DNA of 64,000 bases from Naematelia aurantialba (GCA_021527695.1 JAKFAO010000006.1:1364001-1428000), one strand, 5' to 3'; shown: positions 35,417 through 48,259, counted from the stretch's first letter. The notes: generated from the sequence alone by a model not told the origin. Made by a program: numbers and translations.

Positions 35417-36695
35417 TCTCTCGGCGCATGCCCTCGTGTCTCGGCTCTCTTCCTCGTGCAGTACACTCTCCATGCTGCCGAAGTTGAGTGCCGTGCCATC
35501 CCTCGCCAATTTGCCACTCTACTCGCCTACTTGTCTAGTTGCCAGCCTCCCTACCTCCCTACCTCCCTGCCTACCTACCTACCTGCCTGCCTTGTACCTG
35601 CCGTAGTCCGTAGTCGATATCAGCGACCGCTGAGGCTGCGGCAACGCCATGGTGCCTCCATATTTCCGACTCGATTGTGATAGACCATATTTCCATCCAT
35701 TCCATTTCCATGCTCTGCGAAAGGGCCCGTCCCGGTGCGAAATGTATTTCAGTGCACAGTGCACCGAACACGTACACAGTGCAGAGCCGCAACAGCGCTC
35801 AGTGCTCAGTACAGACCCGCAGCGCAGTGCTCAGTGCTCAGTGCTCAGTACAGACCCGCAGCGCAGTGCTCAGTGCTCAGTGCTCAGTACAGACCCGCAA
35901 CGCAGGCTAAGTGCATAGAACATACCTGCAGCAGAGCGCATCGCAGAGGGGTCGTTCCGTTAGGCAAGGAAGGGAAGTTGTGAGTGCGAGTCTAAGGATT
36001 GTAACGGGGATGAAGACGAGGACGATCATGCCACTGTCTGCTGGTCTCGTGGAACCTCGTCTGACGATCGCGCCTGCCACTTGGCACAGTGCAAGAGAGC
36101 GGACGTACCGAGTTGGAGTGTGGTTGGTCTGTCCCGAGGGTGCCTATATAGTACACGTTGCAGTTGCACTTTGTATGGTGCACGTTGCCCGTTTGCGTTG
36201 TCCGTCTGCGTTGTGCGTTTGCGTTGTCCGTTTACGTTGTTCATTTGCGTTGTCCGTTGCACTGTGCATGGTGCACGTCAGTTGTTCGTTGTCCTTTGCA
36301 CGCAAAATAGAGGCAGCGCGTGTCTGGGCGAATTGGGCCTCGTCCGTCTCGATATGTTCATTGGTACTACATTACTGGTTCTCGCTACGCCGTGCGGCGG
36401 ACATGAGGTGAAGGTGAAGATGATATTGGTGTATTGGTACAGGTAGACGTGATTCTGCCTCGCGCTGCCACTACCGTACAGTTCCTGCTCGGTCTCTCCC
36501 TGTCATTCGCCCACGAAGAAACAACAACTCGTCGCTTGTCGTTCCTTCCTCCGTAACGTTTTCCTCCGCTTCGTCTCGACTACCGTCCCTTGCCCCCGCC
36601 TCACCTCTGAACTGCCCCCGCCTCACATCCTACCCTACCCACGCTTCACCCCTACCCTACCCACGCTTCACCCCTGCCCTACCCACGCTTCACCC
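35417..36695. repeat. repeat-rich intergenic region
   Basis: 1.3 kb between convergent NAP1 and the zinc-cluster gene. It holds a CCTA/CCTG tetranucleotide tract at about 35547-35593, a roughly 39 bp minisatellite at about 35795-35905 (units made of CAGTGCTCAGTGCTCAGTAC plus CCGCAGCG-like ends, near-identical copies), and short units built on GTTGTCCGTTTGCGTTGT at about 36190-36265. About four copies of a 22-23 bp unit CCTACCCACGCTTCACCC lie at about 36640-36705. I see no gene. Confidence 0.75.
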
Positions 36696-39600
36696 CTACC
36701 CTACCCATGCCGTCTCGGCCCATGGAGCTCCCGCGCTAAACCCGTCGTTGCCGTACCACGCGTCTCCCGCCCCCGCGCCACCAACACTGAACAGAGGGTC
36801 GCTGACCACCATCGCCCAAGCACCTAGGTCGCCGCTGTCCGGCATGCCTGGCCCCGTGGGGTCGTTCATGGCCGGTAATCCCATGAGACCGTCAAGTGGC
36901 GACTGGACCGGATGGTTATACACGCTGGAATACAGCGTGGCGTCTGTGTCGTGTCGGAATCCAGTTGGTGGTGTGGGCCCATTCGACTCGCTGCTGTGCG
37001 TCAGGACTTGAAGCGGATGAGCGAGAGAGTGAGCGTGCCCGTGTCCGTGTGTGTGTGGATTGCCGTGTACGTGCGCGTGCGCGTGAGAGTGGGGGTGGGG
37101 GTGAGGGTGCGCGTGGTCTCGGGCTAGATGGCGTTCCCGCTCTCGATTGACCTTGGCCTTGTCGACCATCATGTCCAGCACGCGCAACTCGTTTTCGAGC
37201 TGCTCGTCCCGTCGTTGACAGCGACGTTCTGCTGCAATGTACTTCTCCAGCAAGAACAACAGGGTGTCGAGGTCGTAACGGTGGTCGCGGAACGACCATA
37301 CGCAGAGGATACCGATAATTGTCGCTGGATTGAAACCCGATGCCACCTGGAGAATTGTTTCAGCTTCCTCTCTTGCGCACAGTAGCGATAGATGGTAGAC
37401 GATGCAGGGAGGCAGTGGCTCGGCACGCGTCGTGAAAGATGAGTGACGGGTAGGAGGGTAGCCAGCCACTCACCGTCATCCACTTGAAGCGCTCGAGTGG
37501 GTCGGCTGTACTCATCGCCGCCGTACGTAGCTGAATGTCGGCAATCGCAGACTGCAGACAAGCCTCTCGAGACGCCGCATACCGCGCATCACTGAGCGAT
37601 CGAAGGAGATACGGCCTATGCAGGCTGATCCGGGCAAGGTGGAACTTGCTGATCAAGCTCTTCCGTTGAGGAATGAGCCATGTGAACCCTTGTACCGTGT
37701 CTAGCGACTCATCGGCATCCCCGTCCAGCCTGAAATGCGGCGGGAGCGAGTTTTTGAAGCCCTGGAAAACTGCTTCGTGCTTGATGACGTCTTCGTATTT
37801 GCGCGGTTGGAGGCCGAAACACACGAGCTGGACGTTTCCTATGATCCCGCAGAGCCGCTGGTGCAGGATCAAAAATGTCGTTTTGGTCGGATGGTCAAGA
37901 GGACGATCGGGGCGCGCTTGGTCAAGCTCGTCGTCTCGAAGATTACTTGGCGATTTGCAGTTCATCTGCCCGTCTTGGATGGCCAGCGGCCGACCAAGGA
38001 ACAGGGACACTGACCTACGGTCTCGTCAGCTAAGAAAATTGGAAACACCTAGAAACAGACCTGTCAAGGGTATACAGCTCTGTAACGGAAGTCAGCTGCG
38101 CTGGGCTGTCTATGTAAGTGTCCACTCACGTGCCCAGAGCCGCCTGTTCAGCTCAACCTCGACAAACGTCATCTTGTCCCAGTAGGACCCGTCGACATGC
38201 ATGCTGCGTCGTCAGCTGGCTGCCAGCGGTGGCAAAGTCGACCCACTCACCCGAGGGCTTGCGCGTTCCTCACCGCCTGTCCGACTGCAGTCCATGCTTC
38301 GGGCACGCGCCTCGAAATAACCATGTACAGCGCAATCTATACCAAGCGCTCAGCCCCGCTCAGTGTCTCAGTAGTAATGCAAGTGCGCTCACCAAAGCCC
38401 ACGCACGGACCGTATCTACGCTCTCACCAAAGAACTTTGACGGCTCATTCAGCGCTCGCTGCGCCGCCCACTCCCAGATCTTGCTCCGCTCCTCCCTTTC
38501 AGCGAGGCTTTCCACTCTCACTTCCAGCTCGTCGACCATTTCATGCAGCTCCGCTTTCGCTCCTTCGGCAAGCGGAAGACCGGACACGAATCCCCGCCGA
38601 TCAGAAATCTGCTTGGGGTCGTATTCCAGCAAAACTCCAAAGGCGAGCACGATGAATACCAATCCCAATTGACGGGGATCAGCCTCGCACATCGACTTCA
38701 GAGTGCCTTGCGGCGTCCACAGCTTGTTGTAGGCAATGTCATAATCTGGCTTGTACAATATGTCAATGTGCCTGAATGCGTGAGCTCGCGGGAAACAATA
38801 AGGCAGCAGAGCTCACGCGTTGTATCGCTCAAAGAAGCACCGAACATAACGGTCGCTCTGTTCCTTCCGGGTCGGCAAGAGGGGGAATAGTTCACGTCGC
38901 TGGAAGCACAGAGTGTACGGCTTGGTATCATCTGATGACGACATGCCATGCGCCGGCCCTTGACGTACATCGCTGACAGCGATCACTGGTGAGCGTTTCC
39001 GACCGCCCTGAGTGGCGAATCTCAACTACTTCCCTTTCTTCTGTCCTGGGAAATGCTCACCTCGATGACGGTAGCTGCGAGTTGCGGTCCAAAATGGCTG
39101 GTGCCGAAAAATAGCTCTGACGTGGGTCAGAATGATGAATTGTAACTGACGCTCTAATCCGGGAAAGAGAAGAAGGAAGACCTACGCTCAGGGTCCATCT
39201 GGCTGCCTCTGGACGTTCGAAGCGGTCTTCGACTCCCCACGCCTTCGGCTTCATGTTCTTCCAAAAGATGTTCGTCCTGCCAGAATCGCCTGCGTCGTTC
39301 CGGAGAGGGGGAAGACGAGCGCCGCGATGGATTTTCAAAGTCTGTGCGTTCGGACGAGACGGCGTAGATGGGCTGACGGAGAGGCTGGAATGCAGGGGGG
39401 ATCGTTGGGAACGTAGCATGCATGCGGTCGTCCGGCGGTGCTGAAGATCATTAATTACCCATCATTTTATGAGGTGTCGTTGAGTGTCTGCGCATCTGGG
39501 GGGGCCTGGGCATGGCGAGGAAGGAGACAAACATAGACGTACTGTTGGTGCTAAGGTCTCGCGGAGAAGAAGCATCGCGATACTCTGTGCCACCATCATC

Positions 39601-41020
39601 GTTCGATTCGCTCTTGACAGCGTACGAGCTGGTACCTCCACTGCCGGGGCTCTCATTAGCATCCCGATGTACCCTCTTGGACTGGCGCTGGCTCTGTTGG
39701 TCACGACGGCCCGGCGGACTGCTGCGCGAGTACCGCCGCTGGCGGTCCCTCGTGATTAGTGCGACTTGCAGTTGTTGTTGCTGCTCTACCACGGCGGCAT
39801 ACGAGCATTCGCCAGCTACGCCGTCGTTCGTGCATCGATCGCAAGGGAGGCCGCGACTGCACTGCACGGCAGTCAGCGAGAACTGACCCTGCAAGGGGAG
39901 GGATGGCTGAATGCGAAGAAGGGAGGAGATGAGAATGGCGGTGGAAAGGAGAGAGCAGCATGTATGACGGGAGGAAGAAGAGTGGACAGTGGTCATGGTG
40001 ACTCACGTTCTGTCTTCGACGGCGACATCGCTCGCAGGCCGACTTTTTGCGCCCCGACCTACCTGTCGGGTCTCTCTTGGGCAGTCGCGAGCTCATACCA
40101 CGATCAGGCGGGGACATGCTCGAGCGCTGGATGAACGGAAAGTACTGCGGTTGATACTCGACGTACGAGCGGAGGAAGTTATGTCCCTGCTGGCTGGGCT
40201 GGTTCGGTTCTGGGAGTGGAACAGGAACAAATGCCGGTGTGGAGCGTGGAAACCTCGGCTGTGACGGTAATGGTTGGGTGTGCGGATGAGGAAGAGAGTT
40301 GGATGGGTGCGAGTGCGAGTGAGGGTGAGAAGGATGTGGGTGTGGACAAGGGGTCGCGTGTGGTCGAGGAGGGGGAGGAGGGTGAGAAGGCAGACTGGCA
40401 GGGGCGGTGATGGGTCTCGTCTGAGAAGGCACTACCTCTGGCCCAAAAGGGTGCATAAAGGTCGTGGAAGTGTCCAACGTCGAGAAGGGGAAGCTCACGC
40501 TCGAGCTCAGCGGGGCGTCGTGCCCGCTCGCACTTGTACTGACAGCACACGCCGGACCAAATGGGGCAAAGGAAGGAAGCACGGACGTCTGGTGGGTGCT
40601 ATCGCCGCCGACGCCGGCACCCTCTCCGTCACCGTTGTTGTTGTTGTGGGTGTTGGTGTTATGATTGCTGTCGCTGCCGCTATTACAGATGCAGAGGGGA
40701 CTATTGTTGCCACTGGGAGGGAAGGAATAGAAAGAACGAATAGAAGGGAGAGCTGTCGATGTTGCGGCCGTTCCCGAGCAAGTCGCCGTCGCCGTCGCCG
40801 TGGCCGTCGCCGCCACCGCCGGTCCCGTTACAATCGATACGACCGGTGCGACGGGTGCTGGCAGAGGGACACTGTTGGGTGTTGTCGCTGTGGTGGTAGC
40901 TGTGGGTGCCGTAATTGTGTTTATAGATGCTGTCGCTGGCAAGCCCGTGTTTTGTTTATGCGCGACGCCGATAAAGGAAGAAGAAGACGGAGGGTTGTCG
41001 TCTGAAGTGGGGTCGGTCAT
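36696..41020 (-). CDS. Zn2Cys6 transcription factor with fungal_trans domain and His-rich tracts
   Basis: Eleven exons on the minus strand, approximately 41020-40007, 39861-39543, 39440-39186, 39116-39061, 38985-38817, 38771-38393, 38336-38251, 38203-38130, 38079-38061, 38014-37474 and 37346-36696; about 1190 residues. The zinc cluster spans intron 1: CERCRRRRQN (Cys about 329 and 332), then CSRGLPCDRC and GVAGEC, so all six ligands are present. Downstream is the fungal_trans (MHR) domain with FFGTSHFGPQLAA, RCFFERYN, DILYKPDYD, GSYWDKMTFVEVELNRRLW and LYTLDRSVSLFLGRPLAI. A long Thr/Ala/Pro-rich N-terminus and the last exon each carry His/Pro-rich runs (CPHPHPSHPHSHSHP; AHPHPHPHSHAHAHVHG). 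The join between exons 4 and 5 is not settled: the obvious GTGAGC donor is out of phase by one with the only workable acceptor. The target genes are unknown. Confidence 0.85.
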
Positions 41021-42363
41021 GGTGTGGTGCCTGGCAAGGAGGGGTGGGTGAACAACGATGCTGCAGTGACGAGAACAGGTGTGGTGAGCATGGTCCGTCG
41101 AGGCAGCAGCGGCCGAAATCAGAGAAGCAATACGAGGTGGATCAACCAAGCGAGGGAGTTGTTTGATTCTGGGTGAGAGGGGTCTGAAGAGTTAATAGAG
41201 GTACGTCAGGGCTCGGGCATGCAGTCAGAGGGGGGAATATAAAGATGAAATGTGGGAAAGGGTGGAAGGATGGAAGACTCGCGAGAAGCCGAGAGGGGGG
41301 GGGGGGGGAGGACGGGGAGGGGGGACGAGGACGAGGATGGCGGGGGAGGTACTCGGACACTTTGTCGCTCCCGTAGAGGCGTGACGGCGCACGGCCTCCA
41401 AAGGACGGTACCTAGGAATGTTGTAGTCTCGCTGCTGCTGGCGACTGTCTGTCTCGGTGTCTGCTGTGTCTGCTGTGTCTGCTGTGTCTGTCTTTGTGGC
41501 GCTTTACCTGCAGCAGGCGGCGCAGCGAGTCGCTTTGAAAGGAGATGGACCTCGCCAGAGGGGGCAGCGAAGCTGCTAGTGGGGGACGATCATTGGATCG
41601 TTTGGTCATTTGTCATCTTCCATCGCTTAATGGCGACGACGAGTCTTCGTCCTTGGTCCTTCGTCTGAAACGACGCGATCGTTTCGAGGTTGAGTGCGGG
41701 GAGACGGAGCAACGAAGACACATAGGAAGGTCGGGGCAGTAGCTGGAAAGGCATCGATCAGGACTAGGTCTCACACTCGGACCTCCAGCGACGATCGAGG
41801 ACGGCCTAGACAAGGTTCAGTTTGCTCAGAGTAAAACTCGCTGCGCTTGGACCTCGAGGAGGGCGGGCCGGAACATGACCAGGGATACAGGTCAGGATGA
41901 GTAATCTGCGTCAACTCGGTCGAGGATCTTCAAAGGAGGTGCCCTCGTCTTGCAGCAGCCACAGACGCCGTACCGAGGCCGTATCCCCGCCATCAGCCGT
42001 GACCCGCAACGCCATCACCATCACCATCACCTTTCAGCCGACGATGGGTCAAATCCGGACACTAAAGCCTGGTTGTGGTTCCAGCCAGTGGCGAGGGTGG
42101 CAAAACGGCCCCAGCGTTGAAGGACCTCCGGGCTGTCGTGCCCTTGCCGGGAGCTTGTAACTCGGCAACGCAAGCATGGATTGGCACCGGGATCGCTGAT
42201 TCGGTGCGTTGGAAGTGGAGTTGAGGCGTTTCATGGAAGGGAAGAGGTATAGAGGTCTAGATCTAGTATAGGTGGGGGTGTAGTAATTGAACGAGTAGGT
42301 GTGGGGTAGTAGGAGTGGTCTAGTAGTGTAGGGGAGATACATCAAGCAAACCCCTCATTCCTC
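41021..42363. other. intergenic region with homopolymer and triplet-like repeats
   Basis: 1.3 kb upstream of the zinc-cluster gene and downstream of the hemerythrin gene. It contains a long G run at about 41296-41308, a CTGTGT/CTG repeat at about 41460-41492 and a CACCAT run at about 42015-42030. Short frames only; no gene recognised. Confidence 0.5.
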
Positions 42364-44221
42364 TCACATGGGTATAGCGCGGATTTCTTTCAACGTCCAT
42401 CCCGCAGCCTTCATGCTCTCTGCCCCAAGATCATGGACTTCCTCGTCGAGGTGCCTGCACAGTGTGAGCCAAGCCGAGTAAGCCCGAACCGGATAGCACA
42501 CTCCACAGCACGATAGAGGGAGGGATATGTAACGTCTGCCGTCTAGGGAGACGGGACAAAGGAGAGATGGTCCGTCTACCGTCTGCTGGGGGATGGCGAG
42601 AGGGAGGGAGTAGCGTCTACCGTTTCCTTGAGGGGAGGACGGGAGAGAAGAGCAAATGACATACCGGAAGAGCACCTCGCGAAAGGCGTCCATGATGGCT
42701 CTCAGAGTGGCGGGGTTGTACGATGAGGGTTTGGCCAGCGTATCCTCCAGGTACTTTTCGTAGTTTTCTAGTCCTTGCGCGGCGTCAGCAAAATACCAGA
42801 GAATACAAGGCGTATCGTGTAAACGGCAAAAAAAGACATTGACACGCAACCAGCAACTTATGACACGACAGCAAAAATATGGGGCACGGCAACAAAGATT
42901 TCGATATGCAAGAAGCGAAGAAAGCCGCAAGACACAAAACACGGCCGCATCTTAGACAGCATGCCTGAGGGACCTACCATCGTGGATCTGGCGATGCGAC
43001 TCGAGGTGCTCGCCGCCTTCTCTGGCTCCAGCTTTGAACTGCGGCATCTTCTTGGCGAGAATGGGGAAGATGTATGCTTCCTGTGGAGTGGGATGGTGGT
43101 CAGCGAGAAGACAAAGTGGGGATTGTGGTGAGCCACAGGACACAGTTGGAATTGTGGTCAGCCACAAGACCAAAGTGGGATTGTGCCCAGCGAGAAGAAG
43201 GAGAGGTGATTGTGGTCAGGGAGAAGACGGAAGTAGGATTGTGGTCAGGGAGAAGAGGGAGAGGCGGGCCCTGAAAAGCTGGGATGCACTCACTTCTATA
43301 CGATGATGCATATCGAGATGGTGATGCAGCTGCTGTGCTTCCATGATGAACCGCGGCAACGACATGCCCTCCTTGTGAAAGCCTCCATCTGCGAGCTGGG
43401 ATGGAGCGTCAGCGTCAACGTCCCGGAGGTCTTCATAAGAACCAGCGAGAAGCAGGAGCGAGGCTCACCGTGTAGACGCGGTTAAACTCGTACCGGAAAT
43501 GCGCATGAAACCGGTCCATGTGCTCTGCAAGACTGAGCCATCAGCCACTGGAGCGCTGAGACCACCGGTGCGTAACGGATATCCACAGCAGGGGACTGGC
43601 AACTAACTGGTTCCACTCCCTGTCCTCCGCAGTCATCTTCCGAGGCTGCACCTTCTTTGGTGTCTGTTTCGAGGGGGCCTTTTGTGCTGTCTTGCCTGAC
43701 GTACAGGCAGCGTCGCATGTCTGTTCGGGCCCCTTGCCTTTGTCGGTGCCATCCGCAACCTGCTCTAGGACTGGAGTCTGGTCGTCCGGCACGGCGGTGG
43801 CAGCTGGAGTTGAAGGGCCAGCCGTGGCAGTGGCAGTGGCAGTGAAGGTTGTCGAAGAGCTCATTGTGCGAAACGAGTTTGCAGATATGGGAAACGAGCT
43901 CGCAGATGTGGGAAACGCCAGTGTCGAGATAAGATGGCGGTGGTGGCGGGGCAACACCAAGTACGACGAGGAGAATGGGACGGGAAGCTTCGATAGCACC
44001 GCGTGCCGGAGCGTTGGGGCGGATATGATGCTGATGCTGATCCCTAGCACGAGGACGGCGAACGTCAGTGCTGTCCGAGAGAGCCGGGGGGCGCTGGATC
44101 GTCGAGGTTGGCTGCGCGCACGCTGGGTTTGCGGGGTACTTGCGATGGAGGCAGGGGCGCTTTGTCCGACTGAAGGCGCAGATGCAGGTCCAGATGGAGA
44201 GCCAGACCCAGTGTCAGACAT
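42364..44221 (-). CDS. hemerythrin (HHE) domain protein with N-terminal extension
   Basis: Six exons on the minus strand: 44221-43608, 43532-43469, 43395-43294, 43080-42978, 42773-42665 and 42454-42364; 360 residues. The C-terminal half is a hemerythrin-like four-helix bundle expected to bind a di-iron centre. It contains HMDRFHAHFRYEF, LHHHLDMHHRIEEAYIFP (HxxxE), HLESHRQIHDG (HxxxH) and HLDEEVHDLGAESM, so the usual set of ligands is complete. The N-terminal part has a hydrophobic helix (LTFAVLVLGISISIISA, about residues 52-70) and a Thr/Ala-rich stretch that could tether it to a membrane. An internal Met (43862) would give a soluble form. The last three introns are long (204-213 nt), and those at 43081-43293 and 42455-42664 contain GGTCAGGGAGAAGA- and CTACCGTCT-type repeats. 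Fungal members are linked to iron or oxygen handling, but the exact role is unknown. Confidence 0.85.
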
Positions 44222-44665
44222 ACAACAGCAACGCAACGGGCTCTACAAAGTTATAGACAGGTGATAAACACATGCCGTCGATCACAGGCCTCTCAGACCG
44301 GACTTCCGATGGAAAAATGCTCGTCTGGCCAAATCAGCGGCTGCGATTTGTCACCTCGTGCTCGGTGTCGCCAGATGACCACTCGCTCGCTCCTTTGACC
44401 GCATGTGCTGCATGGGCCTACACTCGGTGTCATGCATGGTCCCACGCTCGGTTCAGCGGCTCGCTCGTGCGTGTCGCAGAGCAAAGCACAGTTAGCGATA
44501 GAAAAATCGGCCAATGGAGAATCAGCCTGATAACAGAGATAGATATGAGCCTGATAATTCCACTCCCAGCCCGGCCCTGCGTCACTGCTTCCTATCGTCG
44601 AGTTGGACTCGTTACACGTAATAGCTGTCGCTATCGATCCGAATAGATCATAATAATCTTCCGCG
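44222..44665. promoter_or_regulatory. divergent promoter region, hemerythrin gene / ARPC2
   Basis: 444 bp between two divergent starts, so both promoters lie here. It includes an AT-richer stretch just before the ARPC2 start (about 44636-44660). No specific site recognised. Confidence 0.4.
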
Positions 44666-46598
44666 ATGATTCTCTTAGAGGTGAGTAGTAGACGGACTGT
44701 TGGACTGCAGAGGGTTCGGCTGATGAACCCAGTCACACAGCGTCATCATCCACGATGTCCTGACGGACCGCTTTGAGAAGTGAGTCGCACTGGTCTGGTC
44801 TCTCTCCCTGCTCCTACTGGATCCCTTTTGCACACTGCTCCTCCACTCTCTCAGAGCTTCTTCACAGCGATGTGCTCCCTCACAAGGTGTGGGTCTGCTC
44901 CTCATCTCATTTTTCCTCATCTCAAGGCTTGGGTTTGTTCCTCGCACCGGATGGCCCCCGCAGTCCCTCGAACTGATCGCCAGGCCGTCCCGGATGGACA
45001 TCCAATTCGTAGACTACGACAACGTCCGGTTCCACCTCTCGACAGGCGAGTCCAAGAACCAAGTAACCCTGTCGATGGGGATACAGTGCTGGCCCGACCT
45101 GCTCAAGTACGGCGCAAGGGAGCATCTCGAGCAAGAGTATGCAGGCATGTTGGTTCCGGCTGCGCAGACGGAGCCAGAATACGACGTGTCGGTGTTGGTG
45201 GATATCGAGAAGATCCCGTCCTCAGCGGGTGAGTGCTGCCACGACTGTCCTTTGCTCGATCCGTGGCTATCGCGTTGCCTCTGCCTCGGACGTTCCCTCA
45301 ATCTTCCTTCCCTCCTTGCCTCAATCTTCCTTCCCAGCTTCCTCACCCTTCCTTCCCTCAATCTTCCCTGCCTCAATCTTCCTTCCCAGCTTCCTCAATC
45401 TTCCTTCCCTCACCGTCTCCTCTTCTGTACCTTCCTTTGCATCCTGGTCGATCAGGTACACATACACCAGCCCATCCGCCCCCACCGTAAGCCACAGGAC
45501 GTGACGCCCGCATCCCAGAACGACCCTGTGGGGCAGAAAGAAGCTGTAGAATGCTGTCCGCTGTGGATGCTGATCGCTGACCCGATGCAGAGGAAAAGGC
45601 CGAGCTCGTGCACAAACTCTCCCTCCTAAAAGCCACAGCAATGTCCGCGCCCTTCCTCGCGGCATTCGAAGAGCAATCCTCCCTTCAGGCAAACTACAAA
45701 GACGCCGCGGGTGCGCAGCAGGCAGACCTGCAGCAGACGGAAAGCACAGGCCAGCTCAAGGTCGTCCAGTACAGAGAGGAGGAGGCTATGTATATCCAGG
45801 CGAGACATGATCGCGTCACGGTCATCTTCAGTACTGTCTTCAAAGAGGAGACGGATAGAGTGTACGGGAGGGTCTTCCTGCAGGTTAGTTGAGGAGTCCT
45901 TGCTTTCTTTCATCCTCCCCTTTCCTTCTTTCTTCCTCCTTCCTTCCTCCCTCCTTACTCCTTCCTTCTTTCTTCCTCCTTACTTCTTTCTTTCCCTCCC
46001 TCCTCCTTCCCTCCCTCTTTCCTTCCCTCCTTCCTTCCCTCCTTCCTTCTTTGTTTCTCTCCTTCCTCCGTTCGTCGTCCTTCTTCCTCCTCCTTCGCGT
46101 CTCGCTCTTCCCTCAGACCCCTAACCGCCATTGCCGGATGGGATACGCGCTGAGATCCACAGGAATTCGTCGACGCCCGTCGCCTGCAGTCCCTGCAGAG
46201 TGCACCGCAAGTGGCATATTCAAACCGCGAGCCTCCTCTTGAAATCAGACACCTCCCCAATCTCAAAAATGGCGAAGACTGCGGCTACGTGACGTTTGGT
46301 GAGTCCCGACTTACTGGCACCTCTGATAGGATCGATACCGTGGACACTTCTGACGCTGACCCGCTCAGTCCTGTCCACGCGCCACTTTGCCAACCCCTCG
46401 CAAGCTTTGTCCACCATCCTCCGCATCCAGCTGTTCCGCGACTACCTGCACTACCACATCAAATGCTCCAAAGCATACATGCACTCGCGCATGCGGTACC
46501 GCGTCGCCGAGTTTTTGAAGGTGCTGAATCGCGCCAAGCCGGAAGTGGCTGTTGCGGAGCGCAAGACGGCTTCGGGCAGGACGTTCAGGACTCGGTAG
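44666..46598 (+). CDS. ARC35: Arp2/3 complex subunit 2 (ARPC2, 34 kDa)
   Basis: Core subunit of the actin-nucleating Arp2/3 complex. Six exons: 44666-44680, 44733-44779, 44927-45228, 45591-45883, 46163-46298 and 46369-46598; 340 residues. It opens with MILLE on a 15 nt exon, as the family does (MILLExxxR). Visible landmarks are [87 protein letters not shown] and [12 protein letters not shown]. The exon 2-3 join (44780-44926) is chosen because it alone keeps the frame; a tiny extra exon there cannot be excluded. Introns 3 and 4 are unusually long (362 and 279 nt) and are filled with CTTCC-type pyrimidine repeats. Confidence 0.92.
45290..46095. repeat. intronic polypyrimidine repeats in ARPC2
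   Basis: Intron 3 holds several copies of a 16-25 bp unit around CTCAATCTTCCTTCC (about 45295-45420). Intron 4 holds a long C/T-only tract (about 45900-46110) made of CTTCCTTC and CCTCC units. The coding exon 45591-45883 lies between them. Confidence 0.75.
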
Positions 46599-48259
46599 GC
46601 GGGGAGATGCAGGCAGGTGTGCAGGAGGAAGGGACTGGGCCGTGTAAGGGGAAGAGGTGGAGTGCAGAAGTGTGTCAGCAGTAGATACTATGTGCGCGGA
46701 GAGGGGAAATTGTATGGATCTGCGTCTGGATTGACACGCGTGACCTGGTTTATGGGTCTTGGACCGTCGAGCGAGAGAGTGCAATGTGTGTCTGACTGCA
46801 GAATGTATCCCTCGCTCGCAGGTGCACGACTGATCGGCAGGTTTGACCGCTTGGCTCGAGAAGTAACAACTCGCCTCCAGAGGCATCGGTTGTTTGCGGA
46901 GGTGTACATTGCAGGCGATGGACTCTTGACTGCGTGATAAGCCAGATGTTCGGGACCATCCAAGAACCGTAAACCAGCCGAACAGCAGTATGCATGCCCA
47001 GCGAGACAATGTATCTATCAGCACCGGCAGCAAACAGATAGCCTTTTGGCGGTATCGACCCTGGCGACGGTGGTACGGTCATCGCTTGTAGTGCGCAGTA
47101 AGAAGGCAAAGCAAAGCTCGACACTGTGACACTGTGAGCCTCGATGGTCGATGATTATGGTGATGTTCAGATTTCAGGGTTGCGCAAGGTTTCTGGACGC
47201 GAGTGACTTGTTTTCGAGCACGACCAAGACCAGTGTTGCTCTTACCTCTTGCTGACAGTTGCAGCGTGGTAGTTTATTCTGTTTGCCCAACCGACAGAGT
47301 TTGGGCAACCATGTAGGATGCAGGATGGGATGCATCATGTTGCCCTGCTTGTCGCGATGGCGATGGAGTTTTTGCTGGCTCTAGCGGCTGTGACTGGCAA
47401 TTGTACCCTGTGCTACGGTGAAAATCCCGACCCTCAAACGGTGCGTGTGATGGGATATGTGGGTGTGCCAGATGGACTGTTCTGTTCGGGGGAAAATCCG
47501 CAACATCGCGCGTCACGAGCAGAGCACAACGCAATCGGAGCGGGCAGGTGGAGCACCCAAGGCGAGGGCGGAGGGAGCAGGGAGCAGAGGGGCAGAGGGA
47601 GGAGGGAAGAGAGGGAGTAACAGACAAGAGAGGCATGGACAGATTTCCGTACCTGGGTATCATTTGTTGTGTCACTTTTTGAGCGGTTCAGCCTCCTCCC
47701 TAAAACATCCCACCTCCCTTCCTTCCTTCCTCGCTTGCCCTTTGCTCAAGCCCTCCTTCCATTCCTTCCTCAACCTCCCCCCTTCACTCAACGCAGTCTT
47801 TGTCCACCTCTCTTCCTTTCTCTCTTTCCTCCCTCGTCTCTCCTCGTCGTCGTAGTCCCACCACTCGACCTCACCGGCAAAGCTCTGTCCGTCACTCTTT
47901 TCGACAGAGCAAAACATCCCCCGACCCAAACAAACATTCCACAGCGCACGCACGGCAGCGACGGCTACCGCAACCGCAACCGCAGCACCGCACACACACC
48001 TCCACTCGGGAATTCTGCCGTTCTAGCACTCTGCGCCGTGTTGTGTCTCGCTACATTCTGCATTCTGCGTTGAGTGATTCCAACATTGACCAGCGCAAGA
48101 CTCCCATTACTCCATCCCTCCATCTCTCCTCGGCTCACCGACGACCAGCGAGCAGCAGCAGCACAGAGCCCTCGACGATCTTTCTTGCGTCTTGCCATTG
48201 TTTCCGCGCCGAATCACGATCTTTCAACTTGTTTGTCTCCACCAGCATCATCACTCAAC
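46599..48259. other. 1.7 kb intergenic region before the cyclin gene
   Basis: No coding signal is recognised. CT-rich blocks at about 47690-47860, then CCGCAACCGCAACCGCA-type repeats near 47960-47985, lead up to the cyclin start and probably form its promoter and long 5' UTR. Confidence 0.45.

Noticed and set aside
35649..35983. Overlapping plus-strand frames rich in Ser/Gln/Cys
   Set aside because: They are translations of the 39 bp minisatellite in several frames at once, so not genes.
40274..41005. A 243-codon plus-strand open frame
   Set aside because: It lies antisense to the first exon of the zinc-cluster regulator; its Arg/Gly/Val bias is the mirror of that exon's His/Pro/Thr-rich repeats.
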